From positions 1 through 64,000 of the forward strand of contig NZ_JAUSTK010000011.1 of the NCBI RefSeq assembly GCF_030812855.1: a stretch of DNA of 64,000 nucleotides, given 5' to 3'. Source of the stretch: Paenibacillus wynnii. Its GTDB lineage: Bacteria; Bacillota; Bacilli; Paenibacillales; Paenibacillaceae. A model generated the notes under the pieces. It was not told the origin of the DNA. It made no database searches and was given only the letters and a program-made list of their open reading frames with translations. Made by a program: the position numbers and the translations under genes. Position 1 is the first letter of the stretch, and each line of letters starts with the position of its first letter. Shown here piece after piece: positions 35,222 to 44,230 of the stretch.

Positions 35222-36103
35222 TTGATTAAGAATATTAGGGCAGTGGGTGTGCTAAGTCTGATCATTATTGTGTTATCGGTTGCTGCAGCGGGTTTCGGTT
35301 TGTTCTCAAGTGGGGGGACAGGTGAGTATTCATTTACGTCCATTCGGGGTGAAACGGTACAGATTTACGGGAAAGGACTCTATTCACATGAATCCGTTTC
35401 CATGGCGGCCCAGGCTAGAGCACAAGATGGTGTCACATTGTTCCTGGGGATACCATTACTGATCCTCTCCTTAATAATGACGGTAAAAGGGTTGATTAAA
35501 GGCCGCCTGATGTTAACCGGGACGCTGGGATTTTTTTTGTATACCTATGCTTCTTACTCTTTTCTGGCCATGTATAACTCCATGTTTCTCGTGTATGTCG
35601 CTTTGTTTTCAACTAGCCTCTTCGCCTTTATTTTATCGATAACTTCCTTTGATAAGTCAACTCTGCATAATTATTTTAATGATAAATTACCGGCGAAATC
35701 GATTGGAGCTTTTCTATGGTTCATTGGTTTTGTTATAGCGATGATGTGGCTGGGCAAGATTGTGAATCCTTTAATAGAGGGGTCTACTCCAGATATACTG
35801 CAACATTACACAACTTTAACGATTCAAGCGATGGATCTTGCAATTATAGTTCCGCTAGCAGTTATTACCGGTTATATGGTGATCCGTAGACAAGCCTTCG
35901 GTTATTTATTGGCATCTGTTGTAATCATTAAAGGAGTTAGCTTGTTGACTTCGATTAGTGCGATGCTGGGTGCTATGATTTATGCGGGCGTTGATGTGTC
36001 ACCTGTGGAGGCTATCATTTTTCCGGTTTTTAATGCTGGGATCATAGTATGTTTTATTATTTTACTGAAGAACGTCAGGGAAACAGGTACCACAACAATA
36101 TAA
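35222..36103 (+). CDS. Multi-pass membrane protein
   Basis: 293 residues from TTG 35222 behind GGGGGGAG. About eight membrane segments; an extracellular loop of some 35 residues follows the first. No transporter signature is recognised. Position between tetR and a flavodoxin gene (30 bp and 28 bp gaps) suggests one operon, perhaps a stress or redox-related membrane function. Family not identified. Confidence 0.7.
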   Translation: MIKNIRAVGVLSLIIIVLSVAAAGFGLFSSGGTGEYSFTSIRGETVQIYGKGLYSHESVSMAAQARAQDGVTLFLGIPLLILSLIMTVKGLIKGRLMLTGTLGFFLYTYASYSFLAMYNSMFLVYVALFSTSLFAFILSITSFDKSTLHNYFNDKLPAKSIGAFLWFIGFVIAMMWLGKIVNPLIEGSTPDILQHYTTLTIQAMDLAIIVPLAVITGYMVIRRQAFGYLLASVVIIKGVSLLTSISAMLGAMIYAGVDVSPVEAIIFPVFNAGIIVCFIILLKNVRETGTTTI

Positions 36104-36131
36104 TACAGATTACGAAAAGGAGAGGTTCATA

Positions 36132-36608
36132 ATGAAGACGATTATCGTATATACCTCGAAGTACGGATGCACGGAAAAGGCAGCTGATGTATTGAAGTCC
36201 CGTATGGGTGGAGAGGTTGAGGTTATCAATTTGCGGCGTACACAAGAGCCATCGCTTCGGGAATATGACACAGTTATACTGGGTGGATCGATTTATTATG
36301 GGAAAATACAAAAGGAAATGACTGCTTTTGTGAATAAAGTAATGCCTCAGCTCGCCAGTAAAAGAGTGGGACTCTTTATTTGTGCAGGTAACAAGGATCA
36401 AGCCGCACAGGAACTGCAAACGGCATTCCCGGAAGTGCTTCTGCAAGCAGCTGTAGCTACGGAAGTGTTTGGAGACGAAATTTATTACAGCAAATTGTCT
36501 CTTATAGATAAATTTATTCTGCGGATGGTAAAGGGGAAAGAGCAAAAGTCTGGTTCGGGACTCTCCCTCGAAACAATCGAAAAGTTCGCTCAATCGATGA
36601 CACACTAA
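36132..36608 (+). CDS. Flavodoxin-domain protein (HemG-like)
   Basis: 158 residues. FMN phosphate loop YTSKYGCTEKAA (residues 7-18), LGGSIYYGK, and GLFICAGNKDQ; of the flavodoxin_5/protoporphyrinogen-oxidase-like type. Likely an FMN electron carrier or oxidoreductase. Third gene of the tetR operon. A truncated copy is present at 43788-44048, and the same TTTCAT repeat follows both. Confidence 0.8.
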   Translation: MKTIIVYTSKYGCTEKAADVLKSRMGGEVEVINLRRTQEPSLREYDTVILGGSIYYGKIQKEMTAFVNKVMPQLASKRVGLFICAGNKDQAAQELQTAFPEVLLQAAVATEVFGDEIYYSKLSLIDKFILRMVKGKEQKSGSGLSLETIEKFAQSMTH

Positions 36609-36611
36609 TTA

Positions 36612-36648
36612 AATTTCATTATATGAAAAATTCACAATAGAAAACCAA
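36612..36648. repeat. TTTCAT-ATGAAA dispersed repeat, copy 2
   Basis: TTTCATTATATGAAA, continuing AATTCACAATAGAAAACC; differs from copy 1 by one base. Directly after the flavodoxin gene. Confidence 0.7.
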
Positions 36649-36716
36649 AAATATTGTATTAAAGTGAAATTTTCAAGGGCCTTTTGCCTTTCCATATTTT
36701 ATAATGTTAATTTACC

Positions 36717-37193
36717 TCAGACCGTTAAGTCATTTTCTGATTTTATATCTATGGTATTTTTTAATAGCTTTTGCAGAACAGAAGCAAAAACTGCAATCAC
36801 AATTGAAGTAAAAGTAATGACCAAACCGAGTGCTGCGAGACCTGGGGCGTCGTCTTCCTGTGCCACAAGAAATAAGAATGGCATGAATGTCGCAAACAAA
36901 ATACTGATTGTGAATGCACAGTATTTTATATTCTTTAAAGGTCTTACAGATAATTCTGAGAAAGCTTTGTTCTTATCAATATAGCTTAAAAGTCTTAAAG
37001 CCTGATACAAGGCAACGAAATACGATATCGCCGTTGCATACAAACCGATTATAACGGGATATATCCAGTAAGCCGGGTAATGTTCTGCTGCTTCATTTGC
37101 TATCCCAGGCAACCCAAATATACACATAGCAAGAATCGGAATTCCAATAAGAAAAACAGATACCTTTAAAAAGAGTGTTTTTCCTCGTTCCAT
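36717..37193 (-). CDS. DUF2975 family membrane protein
   Basis: About 158 residues from ATG 37193 (SD GAGGTG). Four membrane segments with the DUF2975 pattern: a first helix, LYQALRLLSYIDKNKAFSEL, KNIKYCAFTIS, and a C-terminal helix followed by LLKNTIDIKSENDLTV. Members usually precede a small Cro/C1 HTH gene; here none follows, so the partner is missing. Function unknown. Confidence 0.7.
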   Translation of the reverse strand: MERGKTLFLKVSVFLIGIPILAMCIFGLPGIANEAAEHYPAYWIYPVIIGLYATAISYFVALYQALRLLSYIDKNKAFSELSVRPLKNIKYCAFTISILFATFMPFLFLVAQEDDAPGLAALGLVITFTSIVIAVFASVLQKLLKNTIDIKSENDLTV

Positions 37194-37281
37194 AAAATGC
37201 ACCTCACATAGTTATTTTCAATTTGAACTTAACACAAAGTTTATCGTTTTACAATATATTTTAATTGTTATAAAATATATT

Positions 37282-37632
37282 ATGATTGTTATTGATTACC
37301 CGCAACATCGGGCCCGAACAGAAGATGTTTTGGTTTGGATAACTAAGAAATTTCCAAATTTAATGCCAAAAATTGCGTGGAATCAGCCTATGTTTACCGA
37401 TCACGACACATTTATTATTGGCTTTAGCGTAGCCAAACAGCATTTAGCTGTTGCCTCAGAAAGGGTAGGGATTAATCATTTTTCTGATGAAATTGTGCAG
37501 GCTGGATATGATCACACCAAGCTGTTAATACGTATCCAGTGGGATAGTCCGGTTGATTTCTCATTACTTGAGAAATTGATCGAGTTTAATATTTGGGATA
37601 AGGCAGACTGTTCAACTTTTTGGCGGCCGTGA
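37282..37632 (+). CDS. DUF1801/YdeI-type protein, N-terminus shortened
   Basis: 116 residues: EDVLVWITKKFPNLMPKIAW, QPMFTDHDTFIIGFSVAKQH, DKADCSTFWRP. It matches the DUF1801 (YdhG/YdeI-like iron-chaperone) family in body, but homologues as I recall have about ten more residues in front of the PQHRARTE segment. The ATG at 37282 has no SD, so it may be a decaying gene with a lost 5' end. Confidence 0.65.
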   Translation: MIVIDYPQHRARTEDVLVWITKKFPNLMPKIAWNQPMFTDHDTFIIGFSVAKQHLAVASERVGINHFSDEIVQAGYDHTKLLIRIQWDSPVDFSLLEKLIEFNIWDKADCSTFWRP

Positions 37633-37776
37633 AAATAGGATAGCCCTTAGAGGATAATATCTGTCAAAATAGAAGTGACTGCCGTCACAGGAGTCCTGCG
37701 GATATTAGAATTATAATCTGTGGTAATGTCCTCGAACATAACTCGAACTTACTTAAATTTAAGGAGAGAACATTCC

Positions 37777-38097
37777 ATGATTATAAAATTAAACGACCTG
37801 ACCACAAAACGATTAGAAGAGAGCCTTGTAGATCAACAGGGTTGCTTTAAGATCTTTTATGATACAGAGGGATGTGGCTGTAATGGAGTGATTGTCATCT
37901 TAATCGTGAGTGAGCCACTTCATACGGACATTGAAATTCAAAAAGAACCGTTCGTGTTCTTGTGTGACCGTCAGCAAGAGTCTTTGTTTGATGAAGTCAT
38001 GCGTCTGGAAGCGGACGAGAGCTATCCTTCATACAAGTTAACTAGCGATTCCAGTCTATTCAGTAACAATATTAGAATAAAAGATACTCGTCTGTAG
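37777..38097 (+). CDS. HesB/IscA-like iron-sulfur cluster biosynthesis family protein
   Basis: 106 residues from ATG 37777 (AAGGAG nine bases upstream); an upstream start at 37720 is less likely. FYDTEGCGCNGVIVILIV (about 29-46) and the overall length resemble the A-type Fe-S biosynthesis fold, although the conserved C-terminal CxC is not seen, as in Bacillales homologues of unclear role. Convergent with the MFS gene, 3 bp apart. Confidence 0.6.
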   Translation: MIIKLNDLTTKRLEESLVDQQGCFKIFYDTEGCGCNGVIVILIVSEPLHTDIEIQKEPFVFLCDRQQESLFDEVMRLEADESYPSYKLTSDSSLFSNNIRIKDTRL

Positions 38098-38100
38098 AGC

Positions 38101-39351
38101 TTATAAAAGTTCTCTCTTTTTTAGAGTTCTCTGCACCCGTAAACGATATATTCCAGCCATCAGTGACGTCAAACATCCTACAATTAAGAATACTCCTCCG
38201 GCTCTAATCCACTCTGCTGCAAAAGCACCCAAAATAGGTGCAATTAACATAGAGCCGGTTTGCAGCGCATTGGAGAGAGCACTGACAGGAACAATCGTTT
38301 GATCTGTAGTTTCCTTCTGCAGCAGATATCCAAAGGGAACCAAGGAAAAGGCTCCACAGGCGCCCAGAAGAATGCAAATCATCACCCAGAACCCTAATTC
38401 ATTCGGAAACCATCCTAAGGCTCCGACTCCTACGGCACCAACCAAAACCCCGGTAACCATTCCTGCCAATGTCATGCTGGATAAAGGATGCTGCTGCCAT
38501 CCGTTCCATTGTCCTGCTGCAAGCGCACCAAGCACACTGCCGATTCCAACGGACCCGATAATCAGGCCGAATTGGCTTTCATCCATTCCAGCCTCTTTTG
38601 CGACCATAACGAATAAACCATCATACACAAAGATTAGGAAGAAGAGGAGCGCCGAATATATTATTCCTGCTTTCAATTCAGGGTGTAGAGTAACATGTTG
38701 CCAAGCTTCATGGATAACAGATTTAGATTTGCCCTCATTTTTTGTTTCACTAGGAACTGACCATTCTCGCAGCCCGAAAAGGACCAATGCAGATATAGCA
38801 TAACAGCAGGCCCCAATTAAAAAGGGTGAACGGTCTCCCCATAGTGCGAGCAGTCCTCCGCCGGCCATTGGCCCAACAATTTTCATAAGATTAACGGACA
38901 ATTGGCTTAAAGAAGAGGATTGTGCCCATTGATCGGGTTCAGTCAGGTTTTTCACAGCATGTTGTCTAATCGGATCAAAAACCGAACTAACACTCATTTT
39001 GAGGAAGACAAAAAGAAGAAGGATAGCGAGCGAATCGGACCAAATCAGCCCCAGGAGAAGGAATGCTCTTAGGATGTCACACAGTATAAGTAATCTGCGT
39101 CCCGAAAATTGACTGCAACGTGCGCTTAGAAGCGGACCCACAATAACCCAAGGAAGCCCCATAGAGACAGACAGCGCTGCTAAGGCAAGGGAACCTTGTC
39201 CCCAACCATATACGAGTAAAGTACCTAACGCTACGAAGTCTAGCCAATTGGCTAAATCCGATAACAGTTGACCTATAAATAATCTTCGAAATTGCGGGCG
39301 CTGCAACGGTGACCAAAAAGCTTGTTTCTTATTTTTTATTACAGATTCCAT
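38101..39351 (-). CDS. MFS transporter (macrolide-efflux-like)
   Basis: About 416 residues from ATG 39351, behind GGAGGTAAAGG. Twelve membrane segments; begins FWSPLQRPQFRRLFIGQLLS, a start typical of the MefA/TMEFFECT (MFS_3) group of drug exporters. The cytoplasmic motif region has QFSGRRLLILCD. The wHTH-TPR regulator gene lies 70 bp upstream in the same direction and probably controls it. Substrate unknown. Confidence 0.8.
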   Translation of the reverse strand: MESVIKNKKQAFWSPLQRPQFRRLFIGQLLSDLANWLDFVALGTLLVYGWGQGSLALAALSVSMGLPWVIVGPLLSARCSQFSGRRLLILCDILRAFLLLGLIWSDSLAILLLFVFLKMSVSSVFDPIRQHAVKNLTEPDQWAQSSSLSQLSVNLMKIVGPMAGGGLLALWGDRSPFLIGACCYAISALVLFGLREWSVPSETKNEGKSKSVIHEAWQHVTLHPELKAGIIYSALLFFLIFVYDGLFVMVAKEAGMDESQFGLIIGSVGIGSVLGALAAGQWNGWQQHPLSSMTLAGMVTGVLVGAVGVGALGWFPNELGFWVMICILLGACGAFSLVPFGYLLQKETTDQTIVPVSALSNALQTGSMLIAPILGAFAAEWIRAGGVFLIVGCLTSLMAGIYRLRVQRTLKKRELL

Positions 39352-39421
39352 ATATACCTTTACCTCCAACATTCATTTCCTTAAAAGTAAAGGTTCTATG
39401 TCAGAGGAATATCAGAGGGAA

Positions 39422-40567
39422 TCATAAATATTCCCGTAAATAGGAATGAAGTAACTGATCCATTCGATCCTTCACTTCAGCAATTCCAACGTGAACCAAT
39501 AAGCGACCCCATTCTTTGTCGTACGTTTCGTAAAGTTCCTTCCATCCGAACGTTTTGGAGAAATACAGGATAGTTTGCAACCCCCTGAGCAAATGGGTAG
39601 TGAAATGAGTTTCTTTTATAATTGAAATTCCTTCATTCATTAGATGGGTGGCTTCCTTATGATTTGATCGGTATAAAGCTAGGCCTTTGAAAATAAGGAG
39701 TTGTCCTTTTTCCCGCAGATAGGGATACTTGTTCCATTGTTCTTCCGCCCACACAATATCTTTCTCAAGAGCAGACCAATTCTGTGTATGGAGATCATAT
39801 TCCAGCTTCATATTATTCACGTAAGGGATTAATCCGTCCCATCCCTGGCGTTCGACTTCAGCAGCTAGGGCATCCAGCTTTAACTTAGCTCCCTTAAGGT
39901 CCCCCCAGTCCATTAGTATGGAAGGATAGATTATAACCTCAATCTCATGATGTAAGAGGGGTGAAAGAACTTTACCTCGAAGAGCGGCTTCTAGATATTT
40001 TCGATTTCCACTAGGGTCGATCATTTGGTATAGAACCAGCAAAGTGAAGAGACGTTCCTCTATAGGCAATTTCCCTTCCTCTAAGAGAACTTCGACACCA
40101 CCCTGCATTAGATCGACGATGACCTGAAGAGGACTTTCCAGTTCAAATCCAAAAATTTCTTTATTCTGAGCTAAAGCAAATAGAGCATCTCCGCGGCCAT
40201 ACCTGAGATACATGTCTGAGATATCCCGCATATCTTCTTTATATGTAGGATTGTGAAGCAGTGGATTCTCCTGATGCTGTGATTTCAATAGTTGTAATCG
40301 GTACCCTAAGCCCCGCAACGTTTCAATATTGATCATTGGATGCCAGGCCCGCAGTTTTTTACGCAATCGATAGATATGATCATCCACGGTTCGATCTGTA
40401 GGTTCCTCTAATGTCCATACCGCATTTAGAAGCTGTTCCCTTGATAAGGTTTGACCGTTATTTAGATACAAGTACTCCAACAACGCGAACTCCTTGGGCA
40501 AAAACAAGAGGGTGCTGTTATTCCATGTTACCGATAAAGCACTAGGATCCATCTGAAAGGGGTTCAT
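39422..40567 (-). CDS. OmpR-type winged-helix regulator with TPR-like C-terminus
   Basis: 381 residues. Residues 1-95 are an OmpR/PhoB winged helix (LPKEFALLEYLYLNNGQTLS, DRTVDDHIYRLRKKL, IETLRGLGYRL) but no receiver domain precedes it. The remaining ~285 residues are helical repeats of the TPR/BTAD type, likely the sensing part. SD AAGGAG upstream. Followed by the MFS exporter gene, suggesting ligand-dependent control of export. Confidence 0.8.
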   Translation of the reverse strand: MNPFQMDPSALSVTWNNSTLLFLPKEFALLEYLYLNNGQTLSREQLLNAVWTLEEPTDRTVDDHIYRLRKKLRAWHPMINIETLRGLGYRLQLLKSQHQENPLLHNPTYKEDMRDISDMYLRYGRGDALFALAQNKEIFGFELESPLQVIVDLMQGGVEVLLEEGKLPIEERLFTLLVLYQMIDPSGNRKYLEAALRGKVLSPLLHHEIEVIIYPSILMDWGDLKGAKLKLDALAAEVERQGWDGLIPYVNNMKLEYDLHTQNWSALEKDIVWAEEQWNKYPYLREKGQLLIFKGLALYRSNHKEATHLMNEGISIIKETHFTTHLLRGLQTILYFSKTFGWKELYETYDKEWGRLLVHVGIAEVKDRMDQLLHSYLREYL

Positions 40568-40601
40568 GCAGATTTGTTCTCCTTACCGATTTAAGATGAT
40601 T

Positions 40602-41153
40602 TTATGATTTGTGGAGAAATCTCCCCATAACTATAGTGTTGTAGTATAAACCGTCAGAAAGAATCTTATCTTTCTTTAGTATTCCCTCTACCTCAAAACC
40701 AAGCTTTGTATAGAGTTTAATAGCTTTTTCGTTTGTTTCTAGCACATTCAAAGTGATTTTTGTAATACCATTGGTGTCTGCCCAAGAGACGGATTCCATA
40801 AGAAGATTTTTACCCATATGAAAGCCCCAAAACTCCTTTAGTACGCAGATTCCGAACTCTACTTTATGAGAACTTCTAAGTAAATGATTTCCTTCACATC
40901 TAGAAAATCCAACAATCCGATCATAAACAACTGCTACTAGAAATAAGTTCCTTTTATTTTCAGTATCTGATTGGATCAATTGTTCGAAACCAGAGGCATC
41001 AATAAACCCTTCGCCTTTCTCTCTGTCTAAATTTTCGGTCTCCCCATCAATCTGTAGTCTTAGTTCAGACAAAGCTAATGCATCTTTATCGACTGCAGAT
41101 CTGACCGTATATGTTAATCCATTCACATTGAAATCTTGTTTGTTTATTATCAT
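40602..41153 (-). CDS. GNAT family N-acetyltransferase
   Basis: 183 residues. GNAT fold with LKEFWGFHMGKNLLMESVSW (acetyl-CoA loop) and the C-terminal LNVLETNEKAIKLYTKLGFEVEGILK typical of RimI/RimJ-like and spermidine acetyltransferases. Its start is only 20 bp from dif-like site B. Substrate unknown. Confidence 0.82.
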   Translation of the reverse strand: MIINKQDFNVNGLTYTVRSAVDKDALALSELRLQIDGETENLDREKGEGFIDASGFEQLIQSDTENKRNLFLVAVVYDRIVGFSRCEGNHLLRSSHKVEFGICVLKEFWGFHMGKNLLMESVSWADTNGITKITLNVLETNEKAIKLYTKLGFEVEGILKKDKILSDGLYYNTIVMGRFLHKS

Positions 41154-41173
41154 AATTTATTCCCTTCAAATAA

Positions 41174-41201
41174 AGTTTACATAATATTAGTTATGTAAAC
41201 C
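41174..41201. repeat. dif-like palindrome, site B
   Basis: Left arm AGTTTACATAA, spacer TATTAG, right arm TTATGTAAACC: 11-6-11 with one arm mismatch at the last base. Right arm carries the TTATGTAAAC core of the Bacillus dif XerD half-site. Lies between a GNAT gene start and the stop of the first duplicated MFS gene. Confidence 0.75.
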
Positions 41202-41232
41202 AACTAGATTTCTATTTTATCTTATAGAATAA

Positions 41233-42471
41233 TCACGCACTGAAATCAGCATCCTTTAGGGTAATCTTCTCTCTAAGGGTTAGTCTTCTATGAGCAGTAA
41301 TTAGGAAAGGCAGACCCAAAGCTGCTGATAAAGCCAGAGGTAAAAAGACAGCTGGACCGTTGTGAGCACCAAATTGATCCAACAACAGGCCACCCACTAT
41401 AGGTGCCATAACATTTCCGAAATTGTTGAAACCGATTGTTCCGTAATAAGTGCCTTTCCATTCCGGCTTGGCAATCCGGTCGATCAGCATATCCATCATG
41501 GTAAAGAGCAGAACTTCACCTACAGTAAATAAAACAACACTAAACATTAGAAGAGCAATACTCCCGGCAAAACCGAATAGTAAAAGACTCACCGCTACAC
41601 AGAAATTCCCTAGAATTAAAGGAATAAGCGGTGGAAATTTACTTGCGGTGCGAACAATTGGATATTGTACTACTAATACGGTTACAGCATTAAGAGAAAG
41701 CATATAAGAGAATAACTGTTTACCGTTCGAAAAGTGAGGATTCATGGCTAAGTATTGTGCCAAGGTGGAACTGAAGTGACCATAACCTAGAACACAAAAG
41801 GTTGTACCGATTAGTACAGGTAAAAACACACGATCCCGCCCAGCGGTGGAGAGGGCTTCACTTAACTTAGGTGCTTGGGCTGCGGAACGGGCTGGAAGAC
41901 TGGAACCATGCACCTTAAACTGTAAAAACAGGACAAGACCATAGGCGATATAGACGATACCAGCAATGAAAAAAGGGAAGGTTGACTTTGCTGAACCGAG
42001 TTGCAATCCAATGATTGGACCAAAGACAACACCCAGGTTTATCGCAGCGTATCTTAGGTTAAATACCAGTAGTCTTTGATCCTTAGGCGTAATATCTGAT
42101 AATAATGCCCTTGAAGTGGGTTCGAATACGGCGCGGCATAACCCGTTTAGTGTATTTACGAGGAAGAATACCCATAGATGCTGGGCTGCAGAGAAACCGA
42201 AAAATACAAATGCCCATCCAAAAACAGAGATCAGCATTACGATTTTGCGTCCAAACACATCAGAGATATAACCTCCATAGAAACTGACCATCACCCCCGC
42301 CAGCGAACTTACCGCTACGGTAAATCCGGTTTGCGTAGGTGAAGCTCCAAGGACCTGGGTTAAATAGATGGCTAGAAATGGAATACTCATGGAGGTAACG
42401 AGGCGACCGAACATTGTACCGATAATAATTGTCCATGCTAGAGGATGGATATGTCTAAAATGTTGATTCAT
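41233..42471 (-). CDS. MFS transporter, duplicate copy 1
   Basis: 412 residues, twelve membrane segments. Motif A-like GGYISDVFGRKIVML, and the MdtH/YttB-type FNLRYAAINLGVVFGPIIG. Nearly the same protein is encoded at 48544-49788 (roughly nine residues in ten identical by eye). SD AGGAGG. Its stop lies 32 bp from dif-like site B; copy 2 lies 89 bp from site C. Probably a drug/metabolite:H+ antiporter; substrate unknown. Confidence 0.88.
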   Translation of the reverse strand: MNQHFRHIHPLAWTIIIGTMFGRLVTSMSIPFLAIYLTQVLGASPTQTGFTVAVSSLAGVMVSFYGGYISDVFGRKIVMLISVFGWAFVFFGFSAAQHLWVFFLVNTLNGLCRAVFEPTSRALLSDITPKDQRLLVFNLRYAAINLGVVFGPIIGLQLGSAKSTFPFFIAGIVYIAYGLVLFLQFKVHGSSLPARSAAQAPKLSEALSTAGRDRVFLPVLIGTTFCVLGYGHFSSTLAQYLAMNPHFSNGKQLFSYMLSLNAVTVLVVQYPIVRTASKFPPLIPLILGNFCVAVSLLLFGFAGSIALLMFSVVLFTVGEVLLFTMMDMLIDRIAKPEWKGTYYGTIGFNNFGNVMAPIVGGLLLDQFGAHNGPAVFLPLALSAALGLPFLITAHRRLTLREKITLKDADFSA

Positions 42472-42613
42472 TCTTCAGAGTACCTCCTAATCTTATAAAG
42501 CCCATAACAAATAATATACAGCTTTCAATCCTATACTGCATAGCATAAAATGTAAATCAGGCAGATCGATATGGTATGTCTTGGCAATTAAATTTTCCCA
42601 GGAGGGCTTACTA

Positions 42614-42979
42614 ATGATGCGGATTCCAGTTAGCTACAAAATGTTCACCATCAGCTTATTGTCACTATGTATACTAGTTATACTGGGGAATTATAGGTGG
42701 GAGCGTATGGAGACCATTGGTGATTTCAATTATAAATATGACAGATGGGCAAAGCAGTCGTGGGTAGAGTTTTATTTCCCCCTAGCTGCTATTTCCAATG
42801 GAATGGAGAGACAAGCTATGACTGGAGAATTGGTTAATAAATGGATCGAACGAACTAGATTATCGGATTTGCACAAAGGATTATTGAGTCTAAATTTAAT
42901 ATTAACCATATTAAGTCTCAAGAATGTTATATTTCAACCAGCAGTCAAAAAACCAAAGAAGGATGAGTTTACAGCATGA
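42614..42979 (+). CDS. Small membrane protein of unknown function
   Basis: About 121 residues from ATG 42614 (GGAGGG at 42601). A membrane segment at 8-27 and a second near 85-105 flank a ~55-residue loop rich in aromatic residues. The flanking DNA matches the corresponding stretch beside MFS copy 2 (49920-50220), but this gene is absent there, so it was inserted into or lost from one copy. Confidence 0.55.
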   Translation: MMRIPVSYKMFTISLLSLCILVILGNYRWERMETIGDFNYKYDRWAKQSWVEFYFPLAAISNGMERQAMTGELVNKWIERTRLSDLHKGLLSLNLILTILSLKNVIFQPAVKKPKKDEFTA

Positions 42980-43072
42980 AAATTACTAAATGCCGCTACC
43001 GCTTAGAGGGCAGCGAAGTTTCCTTTTTTTCCAGAGGGGAGACACATCAAAGTGCTAAAGGAGGCAGCTGCT

Positions 43073-43527
43073 ATGGAAAAGCGCAAATACGTCAATACGG
43101 ACATGGATGTCAACATCCTCGGATTTGGTGGTACTGAAATCGGCAGCTCGGATGAGCGGACGGTGGATCGTCTGCTAAAAGGGCTCTGGACTCTGGACTA
43201 AACCTAATCGACACGGCTGAGTTTTATGGTAACAGCGAGGAACTGATTGGGAAGATCTTGGGAGGACGCCGCAATGATTATTATCTCTTCACCAAATGCG
43301 GGCATTCTGCGGGCTTGGAATATCCCGATTGGGATCTTTTGTAGCTGGAAAAAAGCATTGATCGCAGCCTAAAGCGCTTAAATACAGAATACGTAGATAT
43401 GATTCATCTGCACAGCTGCAGAGAAGAGGTATTGCGTGAGGGGGGAGTTATTGAAGTGCTCCAACGCGCGAAGGAAGCTGGCAAAACCCGGTATATCGGC
43501 TACAGCGGTGATAGAAACGATGCTTTA
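43073..43527 (+). pseudogene. Aldo/keto reductase, copy 1, truncated
   Basis: Starts MEKRKYVNTDMDVNILGFGG and matches the copy at 50219-51076. It has a frameshift near 43185 (ends LWTLD), a TAG in place of a codon near 43343, and stops matching at about 43527, where an IS605-type sequence begins. The catalytic Asp/Tyr region [14 protein letters not shown] is present. Dead gene. Confidence 0.8.
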
Positions 43528-43790
43528 TCAATAAAGCCGAGAACACCCCTACCTCTATAGGTTGGGGAAGAATCGGCGGTTTTAGCATTGAATCGAACAT
43601 ATGTGCTATTATATTCCTATAACCCCTATGAAAGGAGGTTTGTGGCCATGCTGGCATCGGATGAAGTTTCTGCTTCACACAACCGTAAACATAAAGCCTA
43701 TAAGTATTGAATCTATCCGACAAAGGAACAACAGCAACTCATCCATCAGATGTTTGGTTGTTGCCGTTTCGTCTTCAATTATCACATCTG
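43528..43790 (+). mobile_element. IS200/IS605-type remnant with tnpB start
   Basis: The left end has a subterminal hairpin: CCCC, ACCT, loop CTAT, AGGT, GGGG (43546-43567) inside GCCGA and TCGGC. ATG 43648 behind AAAGGAGG opens a TnpB N-terminus: HNRKHKAYKY, then a TGA (43708-43710) where Arg is expected, then IYPTKEQQQLIHQMF and GCCRFVFNY. Only about 48 codons remain. TnpB is the RNA-guided nuclease of this family; the fragment is not functional. It interrupts the aldo/keto reductase after TTTAT. Confidence 0.72.
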
Positions 43791-44048
43791 GCCGGTAAAA
43801 GAGTGGGGCTGTTTATTTGTGCCGGATCGAAGGAGCAGGCGCCTGAGGAGCTTCGAACGGCTTTCCCTGAGGATCTGCGGAATGCAGCGGTTGCATCGGA
43901 GGTTTTTGGAGATGAAATTTATTACGATAAGCTATCCCTGATGGATAAATTTATTATGCGAATGGTCAAAGGAAAAGAAAAATCCAGCTCGGGCCTATCC
44001 TTGGAAACGATCGAGAAGTTTGCCCATTTTATGACAAAGGGTTCATAA
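43788..44048 (+). pseudogene. Flavodoxin-domain protein, 5'-truncated copy
   Basis: Encodes KRVGLFICAGSKEQAPEELR to FGDEIYYDKLSLMDKFIMRM and a tail KFAHFMTKGS, matching residues 75-158 of the protein at 36132-36608. The first half is lost at the junction with the TnpB fragment; an open frame reading through the junction from 43707 is chimeric. Confidence 0.75.
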
Positions 44049-44049
44049 A

Positions 44050-44085
44050 ACTTATTTCATCATATGAAAAATTCATAATAGTAGA
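44050..44085. repeat. TTTCAT-ATGAAA dispersed repeat, copy 3
   Basis: TTTCATCATATGAAA followed by AATTCATAATAGTAGACC. Follows the flavodoxin remnant as copy 2 follows the intact gene, so repeat and gene were duplicated together or the repeat belongs to that gene's 3' end. Confidence 0.65.
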
Positions 44086-44163
44086 CCATAAAAACATCTA
44101 CCTCACCTAGCAACTATTCCTAATCAATCAACCACGAACTCCCCAATTCCATAAACATGTATA

Positions 44164-44213
44164 AAGAGGCAGGGAGTTAGCATGATTAATGCAGCTATAC
44201 AAGCCTCTTTTTT
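44164..44213 (+). terminator. Terminator between the flavodoxin remnant and the ger operon
   Basis: AAGAGGC and GCCTCTT enclose a secondary stem, followed by TTTTTTGC on the plus strand. It may also serve the convergent ger operon weakly. Confidence 0.55.
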
Positions 44214-44230
44214 GCTTATCAGCACAAATA

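Noticed and set aside
43707..44048. 113-codon frame as a complete novel flavodoxin-like gene
   Set aside because: Its first part is out-of-frame TnpB DNA and its second part is the 3' half of the flavodoxin at 36132; it is a chimera.
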